NCBI GenBank assembly: GCA_051453625.1
Contig: JBOZIK010000001.1
Span: 158,375,261-158,427,535, forward strand
Length of the DNA: 52,275 nucleotides
Direction: 5' to 3'
Source: Welwitschia mirabilis
Taxonomy: Eukaryota; Gnetophyta; Gnetopsida; Welwitschiales
Part shown: in pieces, positions 34,244 to 45,660 of the stretch
How the letters are laid out: each line of letters begins with the position of its first letter
Numbering within the stretch: the stretch's first letter is position 1
Program-made: the position numbers and the translations under genes
The notes under the pieces: generated by a model
What the model was told of the DNA's origin: nothing
The model's input: the letters and a program-made list of their open reading frames with translations, nothing else
The model's database searches: none

Positions 34244-34945
34244 TTATTGTAGAAATGTAAAATCCATTACTTTGTTAAAGGTTTGAGATGCCTTAAGAGA
34301 ATATGTTTCTATCTTTGTGAAGAAAATAAATGTAAATGTATGTAAAACCCAATTCATAATTACATTAGGGTTTTCAATATTTATCCTAATTTTTTTTAAC
34401 AAAGCAATTAGACAACATGCAAGGCCTATACATGCCACACAATTGATGTAAAAAGGAATTGTGAAAATATCATACTAGAAGCAGTAGAAGAGGGATGAAA
34501 AACATAAGGAATTTCTATCCATGAAAATTTGGTAATTTACCAAAGCAATTATTGGTAGGATCCATCTCTTTTCTTTATGTCAGAGGAGAGTTGAAAGGGG
34601 TATAGTACAAACTAACTTGAATTCAAAGGCTTATTGGCTTATTTGATTCATTTGCACAAAAATACTTTATTCCTTCTTAAGACTGCTATTCTAGGAGTGC
34701 TAGATTCTAAACTTTACAATGAAACACTCTTTAGTAAGTTTTCATGGAACATTGAGGGCTATGAAATAGTGTGATGGAGTATGTGATAAGTGGTATAACC
34801 TATCACAAATTAGTTGCCAAGTAATTAACTTATGAAAGTCATGTTCTATTATGTTGTGATAATTCTCTAATAGAAAACTATCCATGCATTTTTCTTTGTT
34901 TTTTATATATATTAAAAAAACTTCAAGTATGTCATCATTTATCAT
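34244..34945 (-). pseudogene. Unrecognised ORFs in the env-like position of E3
   Basis: Two minus-strand open runs of 67 codons (34742-34945, containing LENYHNIIEHDFHKLITWQL and LICDRLYHLSHTPSHYF) and 64 codons (34244-34438, MACIGLACCLIALLKKIRIN) lie downstream of the E3 integrase in the same orientation. Athila elements often carry an extra ORF there, but I see no env-specific motif. They could equally belong to a different element. Confidence 0.3.
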
Positions 34946-36419
34946 TAGGTAATGGCCTATGAAAAAATGTTATGATTTTTTTTTATTCTTATCACTTTTA
35001 ATTTCTCTGTGATAAACAATTGATAAGACTATGTTTAAAGTAATTTTTCCTTTTTTCATTTCCCCCTTTTTCTCATTATTAAGAAATTCATATTCACACT
35101 CTCTGTACATCTTGAAAAAGGCAATTCTACATACTTTTTACATACCACATTGATTTTGTTTCTTGAATTAAGCTAAGTAGTGTGAGATCATTTCTTTGGT
35201 TGATCATAATGATTTTTTGACAATGTATTTCAATATAATGAAATCTTAAAATTTTCCTTTACTATTGATATGCACTAGATAAGATGCATAATTATCCAAT
35301 CTGAGCCATATAGACCAAAATAATAGATAATTGTTCTTTCCCAATATCATGGATATGAGTTACCATTAGAAGCATAAATGTTCATGCTCAAATCTTACTT
35401 AAATATAAAGGCAAATTTAGTAGAAAGGAATGCATATGAACTTGTGTATGCACTTCGTTATTTTACATTTATTCCCTATTAATAATCTAAATCCATAGGA
35501 TTCTTCATTATCTTATTTTGTTTGATACTTACTCTTGGGAATTCTTGTTAAATAATGCAACGAATCATGAATAAATTTTCTTGGTAAATCATTCTTCTTT
35601 ATTTATGGCAAACTTTTTCTATGAATACATGACTCTTATGTTTAGTAATAAAGACTAGTAATGTGAAAATTAGGTCTTTTGAAAGATCACTGATGAATAA
35701 AATACTTATTTTGAAAATTTCAATTAGATACTAGGATCCAAATAACCTTATCCTAGTGAAGAGGAAGCATTGACATTTAACATCTATGAAAACTTTAATC
35801 TAGACAAGCTTGTAGGGATTATTTAATTCCATTTTTAGAAGACTAGTAATTCCTTTATAAATGGCTTTATGAAGTTTATAATGAGCATTACTAAAACCCC
35901 ATAGGTATATAGGTCAAAAACAATAAAAAGGCTAATAATAAATAAGCAAACAATGAAAAAATAGCTTACAGTAAGGTAAAACTGTTATGAGTTTACTTGG
36001 TATATATCAATTTATTTTTAGAATGATTAGAGAGTGTTGTATAAATGACAAGTCATGAAATTCATTTCATTAAATAAGAGTGTAATGTATTCAGTTAATT
36101 AATTCTTTAATGTTGATCAAGTCTACTTAGAATAATATATCTAGGTAGTGAGGCATCTTTGATGAATCTTCATACTATTCTAGAAGCATAGTAGAATAAC
36201 TAGTAATTACCTCCTTACATGTTTTCTTTAGTTAACTTGATAAACATCAAATTTTATCAAAGTTTTTAGTGTCTAGCTTTTAATATTCATTTGTAAAGTG
36301 CAATATAGATCATCATAGTATAAGATCTTAGAGAGGTAAAGATGCAATAAAAATGAATGATAAACTTATGTCACATGGAAGGAAGTTAATATTACTTTTT
36401 CTTTATTTATCTTTTTTAA
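34946..36419. other. E3 3' region, no gene recognised
   Basis: AT-rich DNA. If E3 resembles E1, the remainder of the antisense region would lie here, but only its pol-proximal end (36420-36610) is recognisable. No PPT or 3' LTR start could be identified. Confidence 0.3.
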
Positions 36420-36610
36420 TTAGCTAATATAGGTCACAATGAGAAGAGTGTGACCACTATTAAAGGAGTAAGGATTCACAAGACATATTTCATATCACAG
36501 CCAACGGATCCTCTAATGAAGTTCTTAAAGCTATCATATTACACTACCTAAGATCCTCTTGAGAATATTTGCCTTGGTCCAATTTTAGTAGAACATTATG
36601 TTATCATTAT
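36420..36610 (+). pseudogene. Antisense coding-like region, E3 copy (pol-proximal end)
   Basis: The plus strand reads SVTTIKGVRIHKTYF, then QPTDPLMKFLKLSYYTT, matching the end of the regions at 12260-12440 (+) and 21190-21340 (-). The conserved nucleotide core is 36500-36547. It starts about 370 bp beyond the E3 integrase end on the opposite strand, which fixes its place between integrase and 3' LTR. Confidence 0.5.
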
Positions 36611-36974
36611 TATTTTTTTAGAGAGAATGTAATATAGAGAGTTTCCTTTCATATAACTCTAAGTAAATGATATAAATGAGAAATAATGATAATTATAAAA
36701 TAAAATACTATTAGACAAGATTATTCTCAAGTGTAACATGCATCAATACTAGAGTTATGCTTAAGAAGAAGTAAATACATTCTATCAAAATTTCATACAT
36801 TTTTCTAACTCAAAAATGATACTCCCTCCACTAAGCATCTAATACAAATAGGAAAATACCAAGCTAACTTTATTCCTACATAACTAAGAAGGATAGTAAA
36901 ATACATGTGTAAAATACTTATTTAAACAAATATATAATTCAAACAATGGTAAAAATAGGATGAAGAAGTTATGA

Positions 36975-38460
36975 TGAAATGGGTTTTGAGATGATAGTTT
37001 TATCATCAGGTCCATAAGATTGTTCAAGAATTATGTAAAGTCTTCTGGTTTATTCTCATAATATATTTTAGCTATTGTCCATTTACAAGAAATTGTACTT
37101 CATGCGTTAGGCTCTTAATTAGTATACTTCCATTCCAAATTACTTTAATAACCTCAAGGAATTCTTCCCATTTGGTGACTAGTTTTTCATGAAACCTGTG
37201 TACTATCATGTTGTATATTAAAACTTTATCTTGTCATTTGATATTCTTTTATCAAATTTTCTTATCATGATGATATTTTAGTTGTTTTTTAAAACTAGTT
37301 GATGATTTACTACATGGTATCTTATTTCATCTAATTTGTCAAATTATGGGAGTTTCTTTAGAATATTTTCTTTATTGTTTAGATTCAACTTGTGTATCAA
37401 TTTTCAAAACTTATATTAGATTACTTTAAGAAGTAAGCCTTGCTTTCTATAAATTAATTAATATGAGGTAAAACCTAAAGAGGTTTTCATGTTATTCTAT
37501 ACGTCCATAATGCATTATTTAATTTATTTTATTCATCCTTATTGGAATTAACTATCTTGAACAAGATTCTTTTAATTTCTTAATTAAATTTTTTTTCTTC
37601 ATTATTTGTTTAGGGAATGATAGGCAATTGTTGTTTTATGTAGGATGACTATTGGCTTAATGGGATTTTTAATGGTTTGCTTAACAAAATAATTTTCTTA
37701 ATCATTAATAAGAACTTATGAATGTTTAAAACATTTCAAGATATATTCTTTAAAAAATTCAATAACTATATTAACATTATTAGTTTTAGTTGCTTTATCT
37801 TCTACCTATTTTATAATGTAAATCATATAAACAATAATGTATGGTATTCATGTAATTCTAGAAAAGGTCTAGTAAATTCAATATCCCAAACATCAAATGT
37901 TTCATATTCTAAGATTTAATTCATAGGCATTTCATCTTTCTTGAATAATCCTCCTTTTTTTTGGAAATGATTACACTTTAATATATGTTTTTAAGAATCT
38001 TAAAATAAAATTAGCTAGTAAAGTCCACTTTGTAAGACCTTTTGAATGGTCTTCTCTCCATTGAAATAACCTTCAAGACCACTATCATGAAAAATTTATA
38101 AAATTTTAGTTTATTACAATTCTAAAATACAATGTTATGCAATTTCATCCTTACAAATGCAATATAGGAATGGATTCTACTAATGTAGCTCTTAATCCTT
38201 TTAAGAAATAGATATTTATTATTACTTAATTAATATCTTGGCACATGAAGGATAGATAGGTAGTTTTCAATATTTTCATACCAATTTTCTTGATTTCTAT
38301 GTATATGGTCTATTACAAATAATTTTTTGTCTAAAAACCTATCATCAAATGTGTCCTTAGTTGAACATATTTTGGACAATTCCAAGACTAAAAGATGATT
38401 AGATATAATGTTTTCACATCCTTGATTATCTTGAATATTTAAATCAAATTCTTATGTAAG
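36975..38460 (-). pseudogene. Ty3/gypsy RNase H tail and integrase of E3
   Basis: From 38450 down the minus strand reads FDLNIQDNQGCENIISNHLL (RNase H end), DDRFLDKKLFVIDHIH, then the zinc-binding part GYFNGEKTIQKVLQSGLY and FKKDEMPMN. The core block ETFDVWDIEFTRPFLELHEY lies at about 37855-37915, followed by NFLKNIS and HFVKQ-like remains. The C-terminal block reads HEKLVTKWEEFLEV, ILIKSLTHEVQFLVNGQ. This is the Athila-type order and the family's usual C-terminal wording. Stops and shifts throughout. Confidence 0.8.
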
Positions 38461-39293
38461 TATAAATGTTTTCATGTAAAAATTGACATTCCAAGCAAGT
38501 ATATTTGATCAAATTTTCACAGGGGAAGATACTAAACTCATCACTTTATCATAAAATGATGTCTTTTTTTCTTTCTATTACATTTCATGTAATTAGAATC
38601 TTTTTCATAACATTTTCAAGTTTATTTTTGCCTTCTAAAAGATATTGTACAAATTGAAGAAACTTGATAGTAAATGCTAGCATCGTGATCCCTAGTGTTA
38701 CTGGTCTCTTAAGGTAGAATTAATTACATCTCATGTTTTGGAAGCTATTTGGTAAATTCATCACATTATACTTGTGGGCTAAGTTGGATGTAAAATTATA
38801 ATAAACCTTTAACTTTGATGACACATCTTGAAGGTATAAAATAACACATCGTAATAGCATGTGGTAGTAACAAGGCTAATTACATATGAGACATATGAAA
38901 TGGTACACTTAGTAGATGCATCATCAGTCAAAGAACATATCACAATCTCTTTTTTATTAGAAGACAAAGAATCCATCTTTAAGGTTATATGCTAAACAAT
39001 TATAACCTCCTCCTAATGTAATTTGCCAAAAATTATAACCCCCCTTATGTAACTACCTACCAACCACTACAAGCCAAAGATGTCTAAGTCTTCCCTTATC
39101 TAAAAGGGCCTTGAGCCATCATTTTAAAGAATATTTCTTTGGAAAAATGTCCTAGAAAGATTTAAAGCATTATTATGTCATGGCATTCTAATCACTTTTC
39201 TTGGGGACGAATTTGCTAAGGCTAGTTAAGGATTCTATTTACTTTACCTCTCTTTATTAATATAATGTATTTTTTTAATTTTAATAAAAGATT

Positions 39294-39427
39294 GGTTGTT
39301 CATCCTTTTATTGTTAGTGCATATTAATTTAGTACTAGTAATCTTTAGATGATATTATTTCTTATTATTTAAAGTTGTTATTCATTCTTTTATTGTTAGT
39401 ACACATTAATATAGTATTAGGAATTCT
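39294..39427. repeat. Tandem duplication, about 80-bp period
   Basis: GTTGTTCATCCTTTTATTGT (from 39296) recurs as GTTGTTATTCATTCTTTTAT (from 39374), each followed by TTAGTRCAYATTAATWTAGT. Confidence 0.65.
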
Positions 39428-40150
39428 TATGTGAGACTACATCACCAAGATCCTTAGGACTAAGTAAATTCTTTAAGGTTAACTTTTGGTTGTAATCCCT
39501 GTTATGTTTTAGATCTCAAGTATGAGGGTCCTTATTTTCTATGTTCATGAAGGGCTATAAAGAACCAATTAATCATTAAATTCACTGACACTCATGTGGT
39601 AAATGAGATCATATCACCACACCCGAGTCATCATGACTTGATGATTTGAGGTTATGTTTTAAGAATATAGGAATCACTGAGGCTAAGGTAAAGTATTGAC
39701 AAATCATGATAGACCTTTGAAGTACATTTATTTTCTTACATCACTAAGAAAAGATCATATCAATTCTCAAACTTTGATTTTATATTGTATTTGGTTTTTA
39801 TTATAAGTTAGGATTCTTATGTCATCTTGATAAGTTACCACATATATATTCCTATGGAAGAATGATACTAGGTATTCACCTAGCTTTAAATCCAATTCAT
39901 TGTTATACATGAATAAATTTTTTATGACATGTGCTTTGACTAATAATGAAACTTCGAATAAGTGTCATTTCATATGTCCTCCATGCAATTAGTTGTGTTT
40001 CTTTCACATGTTACTACAACATGTTGTCTTGTACCTCCACCACATAATATTTATTTCTGCTATTATCGAGGATATTGGCATGGTATTTTTTTCAAAAGTA
40101 CATGATTTTTATTCTTGTAATTTTTGTTAATTAAGGTTTTTTAAGTTTCT

Positions 40151-40266
40151 AGTAGTTGGTACTAGTCCTTTTCTAGTGATACGTGAACTTGCCCTTTTAT
40201 TTTTATTCTGTGTGCTTATTTCTTTTTCTTTCTTTTTAGTAGTGGGTACTAGTCATTTTCTAGTGA
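40151..40266. repeat. Spaced direct repeat, 29 bp, 87-bp period
   Basis: AGTAGTTGGTACTAGTCCTT at 40151 recurs as AGTAGTGGGTACTAGTCATT at 40238; both continue TTCTAGTGA. Only two mismatches in 29 bp. Confidence 0.75.
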
Positions 40267-40671
40267 AATCTAAACTCATCCAATTTTTAAATTTTTATTT
40301 ACTTTTTAAATCTAACACTAAAATTCATATCTATGTCTAATGTTTTGTGTTAAAAGTCTAATGATTTTTTTTAAATGTTGAAATCAAGACCAAGATTGAT
40401 AAAAAGAAAAACTAAATTTAAACTTTAACTTCATTGTGTATTTTATGTTTTGTGTTATCTAAAATTTTATTTTCTATAATTTTTAGTTTCTATTCCATTA
40501 AATTCTAATGAAATCTCTAAAAAATTTTAAAAACATTTAAGGTTTATTTTTTAGGTTGAATTTAATTGATTCTATTTTTTGTTAAGATTTTCTAAGACCC
40601 TACAATGTGAATTAGTTTGTGCAGTTAAGAATGTAATAATTCTATTTTTTTAAATTATTTATTTAAAAAAC

Positions 40672-40690
40672 ATTGGTGTCATCATGAACA
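40672..40690 (+). other. Possible PBS of E4
   Basis: ATTGGTGTCATCATGAACA resembles the decayed family PBS, with two transversions as well as transitions. It lies about 90 bp before the fossil ORF. Weak on its own. Confidence 0.35.
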
Positions 40691-40779
40691 GTAATTAGTG
40701 TTGTCAACTTTTTTATATGTTTTTCCCTCTGATTTCATTTATAACCTTTCTTAGATCTCCTAAAGGCTTTTTGATATTA

Positions 40780-42210
40780 TGCCTCCCTTGAAATCTTAAA
40801 AATTTAAGAAAATGTAACCTTATAGAAAATTTTACCAATCGTTTGCTAAAAATAATCATGAGTTAGACATGTGATATGTTTGAAATACCTTCTAAACTAC
40901 AACCTATCCATGGGAACTATGAAAATCCCTATAATTTTTAGATCCATGTATAACTTAAACAAACTATAAAAGATTATATTTGATCTCTAGGAAATTACCT
41001 TTAATACAATCCATACAATTTAAAACCTAGATATCCTTCTAACATCAGAAAAAACTTGAGAGAATATCTTAGAAGTCTAGAATTTATTTCATACCTAGAT
41101 CAACTTCCTTATAATCCTAAGTCTAAAAATCCTTATTTCGAGTAAAGAGAATTTGATCCTATGCCTTTTACTACCCCTTACAACCATTACTATTCATCTT
41201 CCTTTTTATATTATTCATCATTTAACTCATACCCTCGATTTTTCTACTCTCAATAAACCTCTTTAAAATCCTTAGAAAATCCCCTATAGAATTTATTAGA
41301 AAGCAATGTCAAACTTTATTTTAGTATGATTTTTCCTCAACCACATTTACATTCTCTAAAAGAAAATGTTTGAGAAATCATGTAATCTCAAAAGTGAATC
41401 ATGAAAAATATTGATAAAATTGTTCAACAAGTAACCTCAACCACCACCTAAGTCACTAGTATTCTTAACCAAAAATGAGAAAATGACCTTCTTACATTCC
41501 AAGAAACTAAGAGTTTTGAGAACCTTGAAAGGAATGAGTATAGTAAAATTAATGATATCCAAGTTATAACCTTTAGAAGTGAGGAATAAATTAATGAAAA
41601 AATCCATGAGGACTTAAGTTTAAGAATAAACTATAGAATGATAAATTTGATAGAGTATTAAACACATCAAACAATAGGTAATTAGTAGAAAATGAGCAAT
41701 CCTTTGAGGAAGGCTATGATCTAAGAGTTATACAACTGAGGAAGAGTTAATAAATGAGATCAACAAGAGGAAAAATATCAAAAGAATCTATCTTTAAATA
41801 AAAACCATCTTTTTTACATATTTACATTAGAATAAGTCCCTTATAATCTTAATGAGGAAAAGAACATTAGCAAAGAGCCCATTCATGATCCATTTTATAG
41901 AGAACCTTTTTCTCAACAACCTCCTTAGCTAACTATGTTCCTTTCGTCTTTATCTTATAAGTAAGACACAAAACTCAATTAAAAAGATAAAATTTATTTA
42001 GCATTAAAACCATTTTCTAATAATTTTCTTAATAAACATTCACTTTTTCTAATGGTTTCTAACTCACTTTTGTCTTTATCTCAAAATGATGTTTTGCACA
42101 AGTTGCTAAATAAACATGAATAATCTAAAGGATGGACTATTTTTTATTTTGAATCATAAATTTTACTACTTGTATTAATGTTCTCTCTAGTTTTATGGAT
42201 TCATGCATAA
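40780..42210 (+). pseudogene. Fossil ORF of probable Athila-like relative E4
   Basis: The plus strand has long stop-poor runs: SNIRKNLREYLRSLEFISYL, then DQLPYNPKSKNPYFE (41035-41145); a Tyr/Ser-rich stretch PYNHYYSSSFLYYSSFNSYP (41175-41240); a helical run with IMKNIDKIVQQVTSTTT (41395-41450); NEYSKINDIQVITFRSEE; and LSQNDVLHKLLNKHE with SKGWTI (42070-42140). The Tyr/Ser-rich then helical then acidic layout resembles the E1/E2 family-specific protein. The last segment is reminiscent of the L..HK.AIGWTI block before Athila RT, but no RT follows. Confidence 0.4.
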
Positions 42211-44090
42211 AAATCTACAAGGATTCTCTTCTATTTTAGAAATCTTTGCATAATCTTGATCTATCATCTACCATTTGCATTCATCATAGTCTTAAGCCTT
42301 CATACATGTACTACCTTGGAAAATCCCTTTTAAAATTTTTATTTTCATTCTATGATTTTAGATTAAGTTTTTCTTTTAGGATAGAGATTTCTTAAACCCT
42401 TTCATTTAGGAAATTTTACATACCACCCATAATATATAATAAACCATTATTACCTCAAGTCTCATCATCCACTCTTTTCACTTTGATATTATCTCATAAT
42501 GATTATCAACCACCCTTCCTTTTCATTTATCTATGAATTTCTAAGATTTGATAACCTTGGTTGATGGCCTATAATAAATAAATCATTAATAAATAATTAC
42601 TTTATCATTACAAGTTAGGTAGAACTTAAGTTTACTTATACTTTTCAAAAATAGGATTTTTTTATTTTTGAGTTATCTTATTAAGGTTAGTTTTACTTAA
42701 GGCCTCCAAACTTAAAAAATGTGATTGAAAAAGGTGGAATCTACTTTTTTTTTTAGATTTCATGTTTTTAAATCATTTTATGGGGATAAAAATTTCCTTG
42801 ATTAGACTAAAGAGCTAATGATCACTTTCATGCACATTAAAAAAAAAAAGTATTGAATATGAGGAGGAGTGATCAAAAGGAAATAAAATGCCTCTTCTCT
42901 AGAAAAAGGTAATTTATATTATTGGTTAATTAAAATTGGATTCAGCTAACTACATTAAGGTCGTGGACATTCACTAGTAATGTAGCTCTAATGATCTATT
43001 TATAATATGTTCAACTATACTAGGGCTATAAATTCTTGTTAGCAATGCAGTATTGACTTCTTTATGAAATAATAATGCTTGATTCTATTGGAAGAAGACG
43101 TCATAATATAAGATAGTCAATTTTATATAAACGCTTAAAACAAGGAATGTATATAATTGTAGAAAACATAAAAATGGAAAGAAAAGTGGGATTTGGATTT
43201 TCTTATGATATTACTTCCTTTAACTTAAGTACTTGAAGATTTGTTAACTAATTTTTGGATTTTTAGAAGTTTACTTAGAAGATATCTTGTTTGTTTTGGA
43301 TTGTAATCCATCTAAATTTAGAATAACATTTGTAAAAATTTTAATAAAGTGGCCATTATCTTAGGAATTTCTATCTTTTGCATTCATAAGTGTTTGAAAT
43401 ACTTTTCATTTTCATTTCCATGTATTACAAATTAAAGCTCTAGCCATAATGATTTTTTATCATGCAGCACAAATTTTCATCTCATTTCCATTCTATTCAT
43501 TCACTATTAAATTTAGCCTATAACACCAAAAACTACCATGTTGGTTGATAAACTATTTCATAAAATTCACCTATAGAACACTTATAAAACTAATGTCCTA
43601 TTAATCCTTACTAGTTCTACCATTCATTTCTTAAATTACATTTTTAAACTCTTTTACAACATTACCCATGTTATTTATAGCCTTTTTATATTTTTGATCC
43701 CTAATAAAATTACCCAAAAACTAACTATAATCCATTTTTTATTATTACAATTTAATTTTACCTTCAATTCCATTTTTCTTACCATCACAATAATCTTTTT
43801 TTTAAAATAATAACTAAATTTTATATTAGAAAGGAATAATCACAAATAAAGGGATGAGAGCACTCTCAAAGAGGAAATACAAGGAAAATAGATGTGACAT
43901 AACTAGTCCATAAAGTAAACTTATGAGTGATGTTGAAATCAGAACAAAAATGAATTAACTAAAAAAATAAGGTGATAATTTTATGGTCCTATGACTAATA
44001 TGATTAATGAGAAAATTAGGAAAAACTGAGACAAAACAAGAAGAAAAAGATAAATTAATATCCCCTGTAGCTTGGGAAAAAGTGACCATG
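42211..44090. other. No gene recognised
   Basis: AT-rich. A 3'-end-like stretch near 43300-43370 (AATAAAGTGGCC preceded by T-rich DNA) is suggestive of a transcript end, but nothing upstream reads as a gene. Confidence 0.3.
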
Positions 44091-44099
44091 ATGGTGCTA

Positions 44100-45260
44100 G
44101 ATGATAAGCCTATTCATTTCATCCATTAGGACCTCAAAGGCCTAGTTCATTTTTTTAAACTTCTTTGCTCTTGCTTTGTTCTTATTAGGATGAAGTCTTA
44201 AAGCCTTCTTTTAAAAGCTCATTTTAATGGTACTCACAGAATAATTTTGTGTAATACCAAGAATTAAGAAGAAACATATTTTAATCCCTTGAATTATTGC
44301 ATATAAATCCTATGTTTTTACTTCACATCAGTATCTTCTTGAATGGTTTAATCTTTTCTCTCTGTATTGAAATCCATTTGGTTTTGTGACTCTGTTTCCT
44401 CACTATACTTGAGGATTTTTGGATTCTCAAAAGGCATTTCCTTCTTGTTTGACTTAGGCTGGATCTACTTCTTCTTCTACTTTATAGTATGATCTTCTTT
44501 GGTGTGATAAGTTAGTAGCAGAGACATATCCCTCTGAGACTATGAAGCATTAGACTCATTCTCCTACTCTTTTTAAGAGGTTTTGGTATTCTTGTTCTTT
44601 TTCTTCTTTTGTTAACTTGGATTTTGGACCTTTATAATTGACCTACAATGTGGAAAGTGGTAGGAGGCCTTCCTTCGCATCCTAGAGTCACTCGCAGCTC
44701 TTCAAATGGCCATAATAAGTCTAGAGTACCAGTCTAAATCATTTTTTCTCAAAGTTTGAATGAAAAGGCAAGGCGAGTTAATATGGTATCATTAGTATAA
44801 AGCATTAATAAAAATGAATTCTAAACTAGAGAGCTTTGAGAAATAGCCTGATTGAGTAAAGTATCTATTAAATAATTTGGCTCCTAAATTCCAAGGTATA
44901 GAAAGCACTTTCATACTAATGTGACCACTAGAAAATTTAGGGATGCCACTCAGGAAGAAATGGAAGGCATCCCTTTGCCCTCTATAGTTAAGAGAAAGTC
45001 TTTCCCCTTCTATAGGAATTTCTAGAAGATGAGCCAATGATTCCTTAATAACTTTAATTGAAATTCTTATAAAGGTAGTTTTTTTCTCCTCTCTAGTGTC
45101 TATAAAAAGGGGTGATATTAGAATATAACTCCTCCTTTAGGTTGTATAGCTAGGTTTTCCATCCTAGGGCCTAGACCTTGTTCTATAGAGTTGGGTAAGC
45201 CCAGTAAAGGCTTAGATTTACTAGCTCATATGTCAAAGGAACTCCCATTTCTACCTAAAT
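44100..45260 (-). pseudogene. Unrecognised minus-strand coding relic
   Basis: Base composition is less AT-rich than the surroundings. The minus strand has an 81-codon ORF (44792-45037, starting MAHLLEIPIEGERLSLNYRG). A second overlapping frame reads LDLLWPFEELRVTLGCEGRP, then PTTFHIVGQL (about 44630-44720), followed by a very basic run KRRKRTRIPKPLKK. It lies downstream of the LINE ORF2 in the same orientation. It could be a LINE-related segment, another element's ORF1 or a host gene fragment. Confidence 0.35.
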
Positions 45261-45379
45261 TTGTAAGGGATTCCATCAAATCCTTCTATTTGTATTAATA
45301 GGGAAGTGAGGGAAGGGGGAGGGAAGTGTTAGTGAAAATTAAGTAATTATGGATATACCAAATCTGCCAAAATCTTAAG

Positions 45380-45660
45380 TAAATCCTATCTAACAACAAC
45401 CTCACAGTATTCTGTCTAATCATATAATAACTTATGATTATGTCTATACTCTAGTTGTACTAGTGGAAAAGTTGACGAATATCCTTCTAATTTGACTAGT
45501 AGATCAACTATGTAGAGGAAACTTGCATGTAATGTTTGATAATCTAGTCTCTTATTAAGAGTCTATTATGGTTCTTAAGCCAACAAAAGATCTTAATTTT
45601 ATTGGGGATCTATCCCTACTAAAATCTTTTATTAACTTCACCTTTACCATATTTCTTACT
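45380..45660 (-). pseudogene. LINE zf-RVT C-terminal domain
   Basis: The minus strand reads IDMTNEYI, a stop, KSILSKKYGKGEVN, then PNKIKIFCWLKNHNRLLIRD and QVSSTYLIY..SN..DIRQLFH. This corresponds to the P.K.K.F.WL....RL.T.D.L block and zinc-binding C..C...E...HLF..C of plant LINE ORF2. Zinc ligands are changed to Tyr. Confidence 0.65.

Larger units (their letters stand above)
38461..40670. other. No gene recognised; possible decayed LTR
   Basis: No RT of E3 could be read above 38.5 kb. The stretch 39.0-40.67 kb precedes a PBS-like site and could be the LTR of E4, but neither terminus is legible. Confidence 0.3.

Noticed and set aside
37722-37919. 65-codon plus-strand ORF
   Set aside because: Antisense shadow of the E3 integrase core.
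43340-43370. AATAAA-like polyadenylation signal of a host gene
   Set aside because: Such words occur by chance in DNA this AT-rich and no exon-like frame precedes it.
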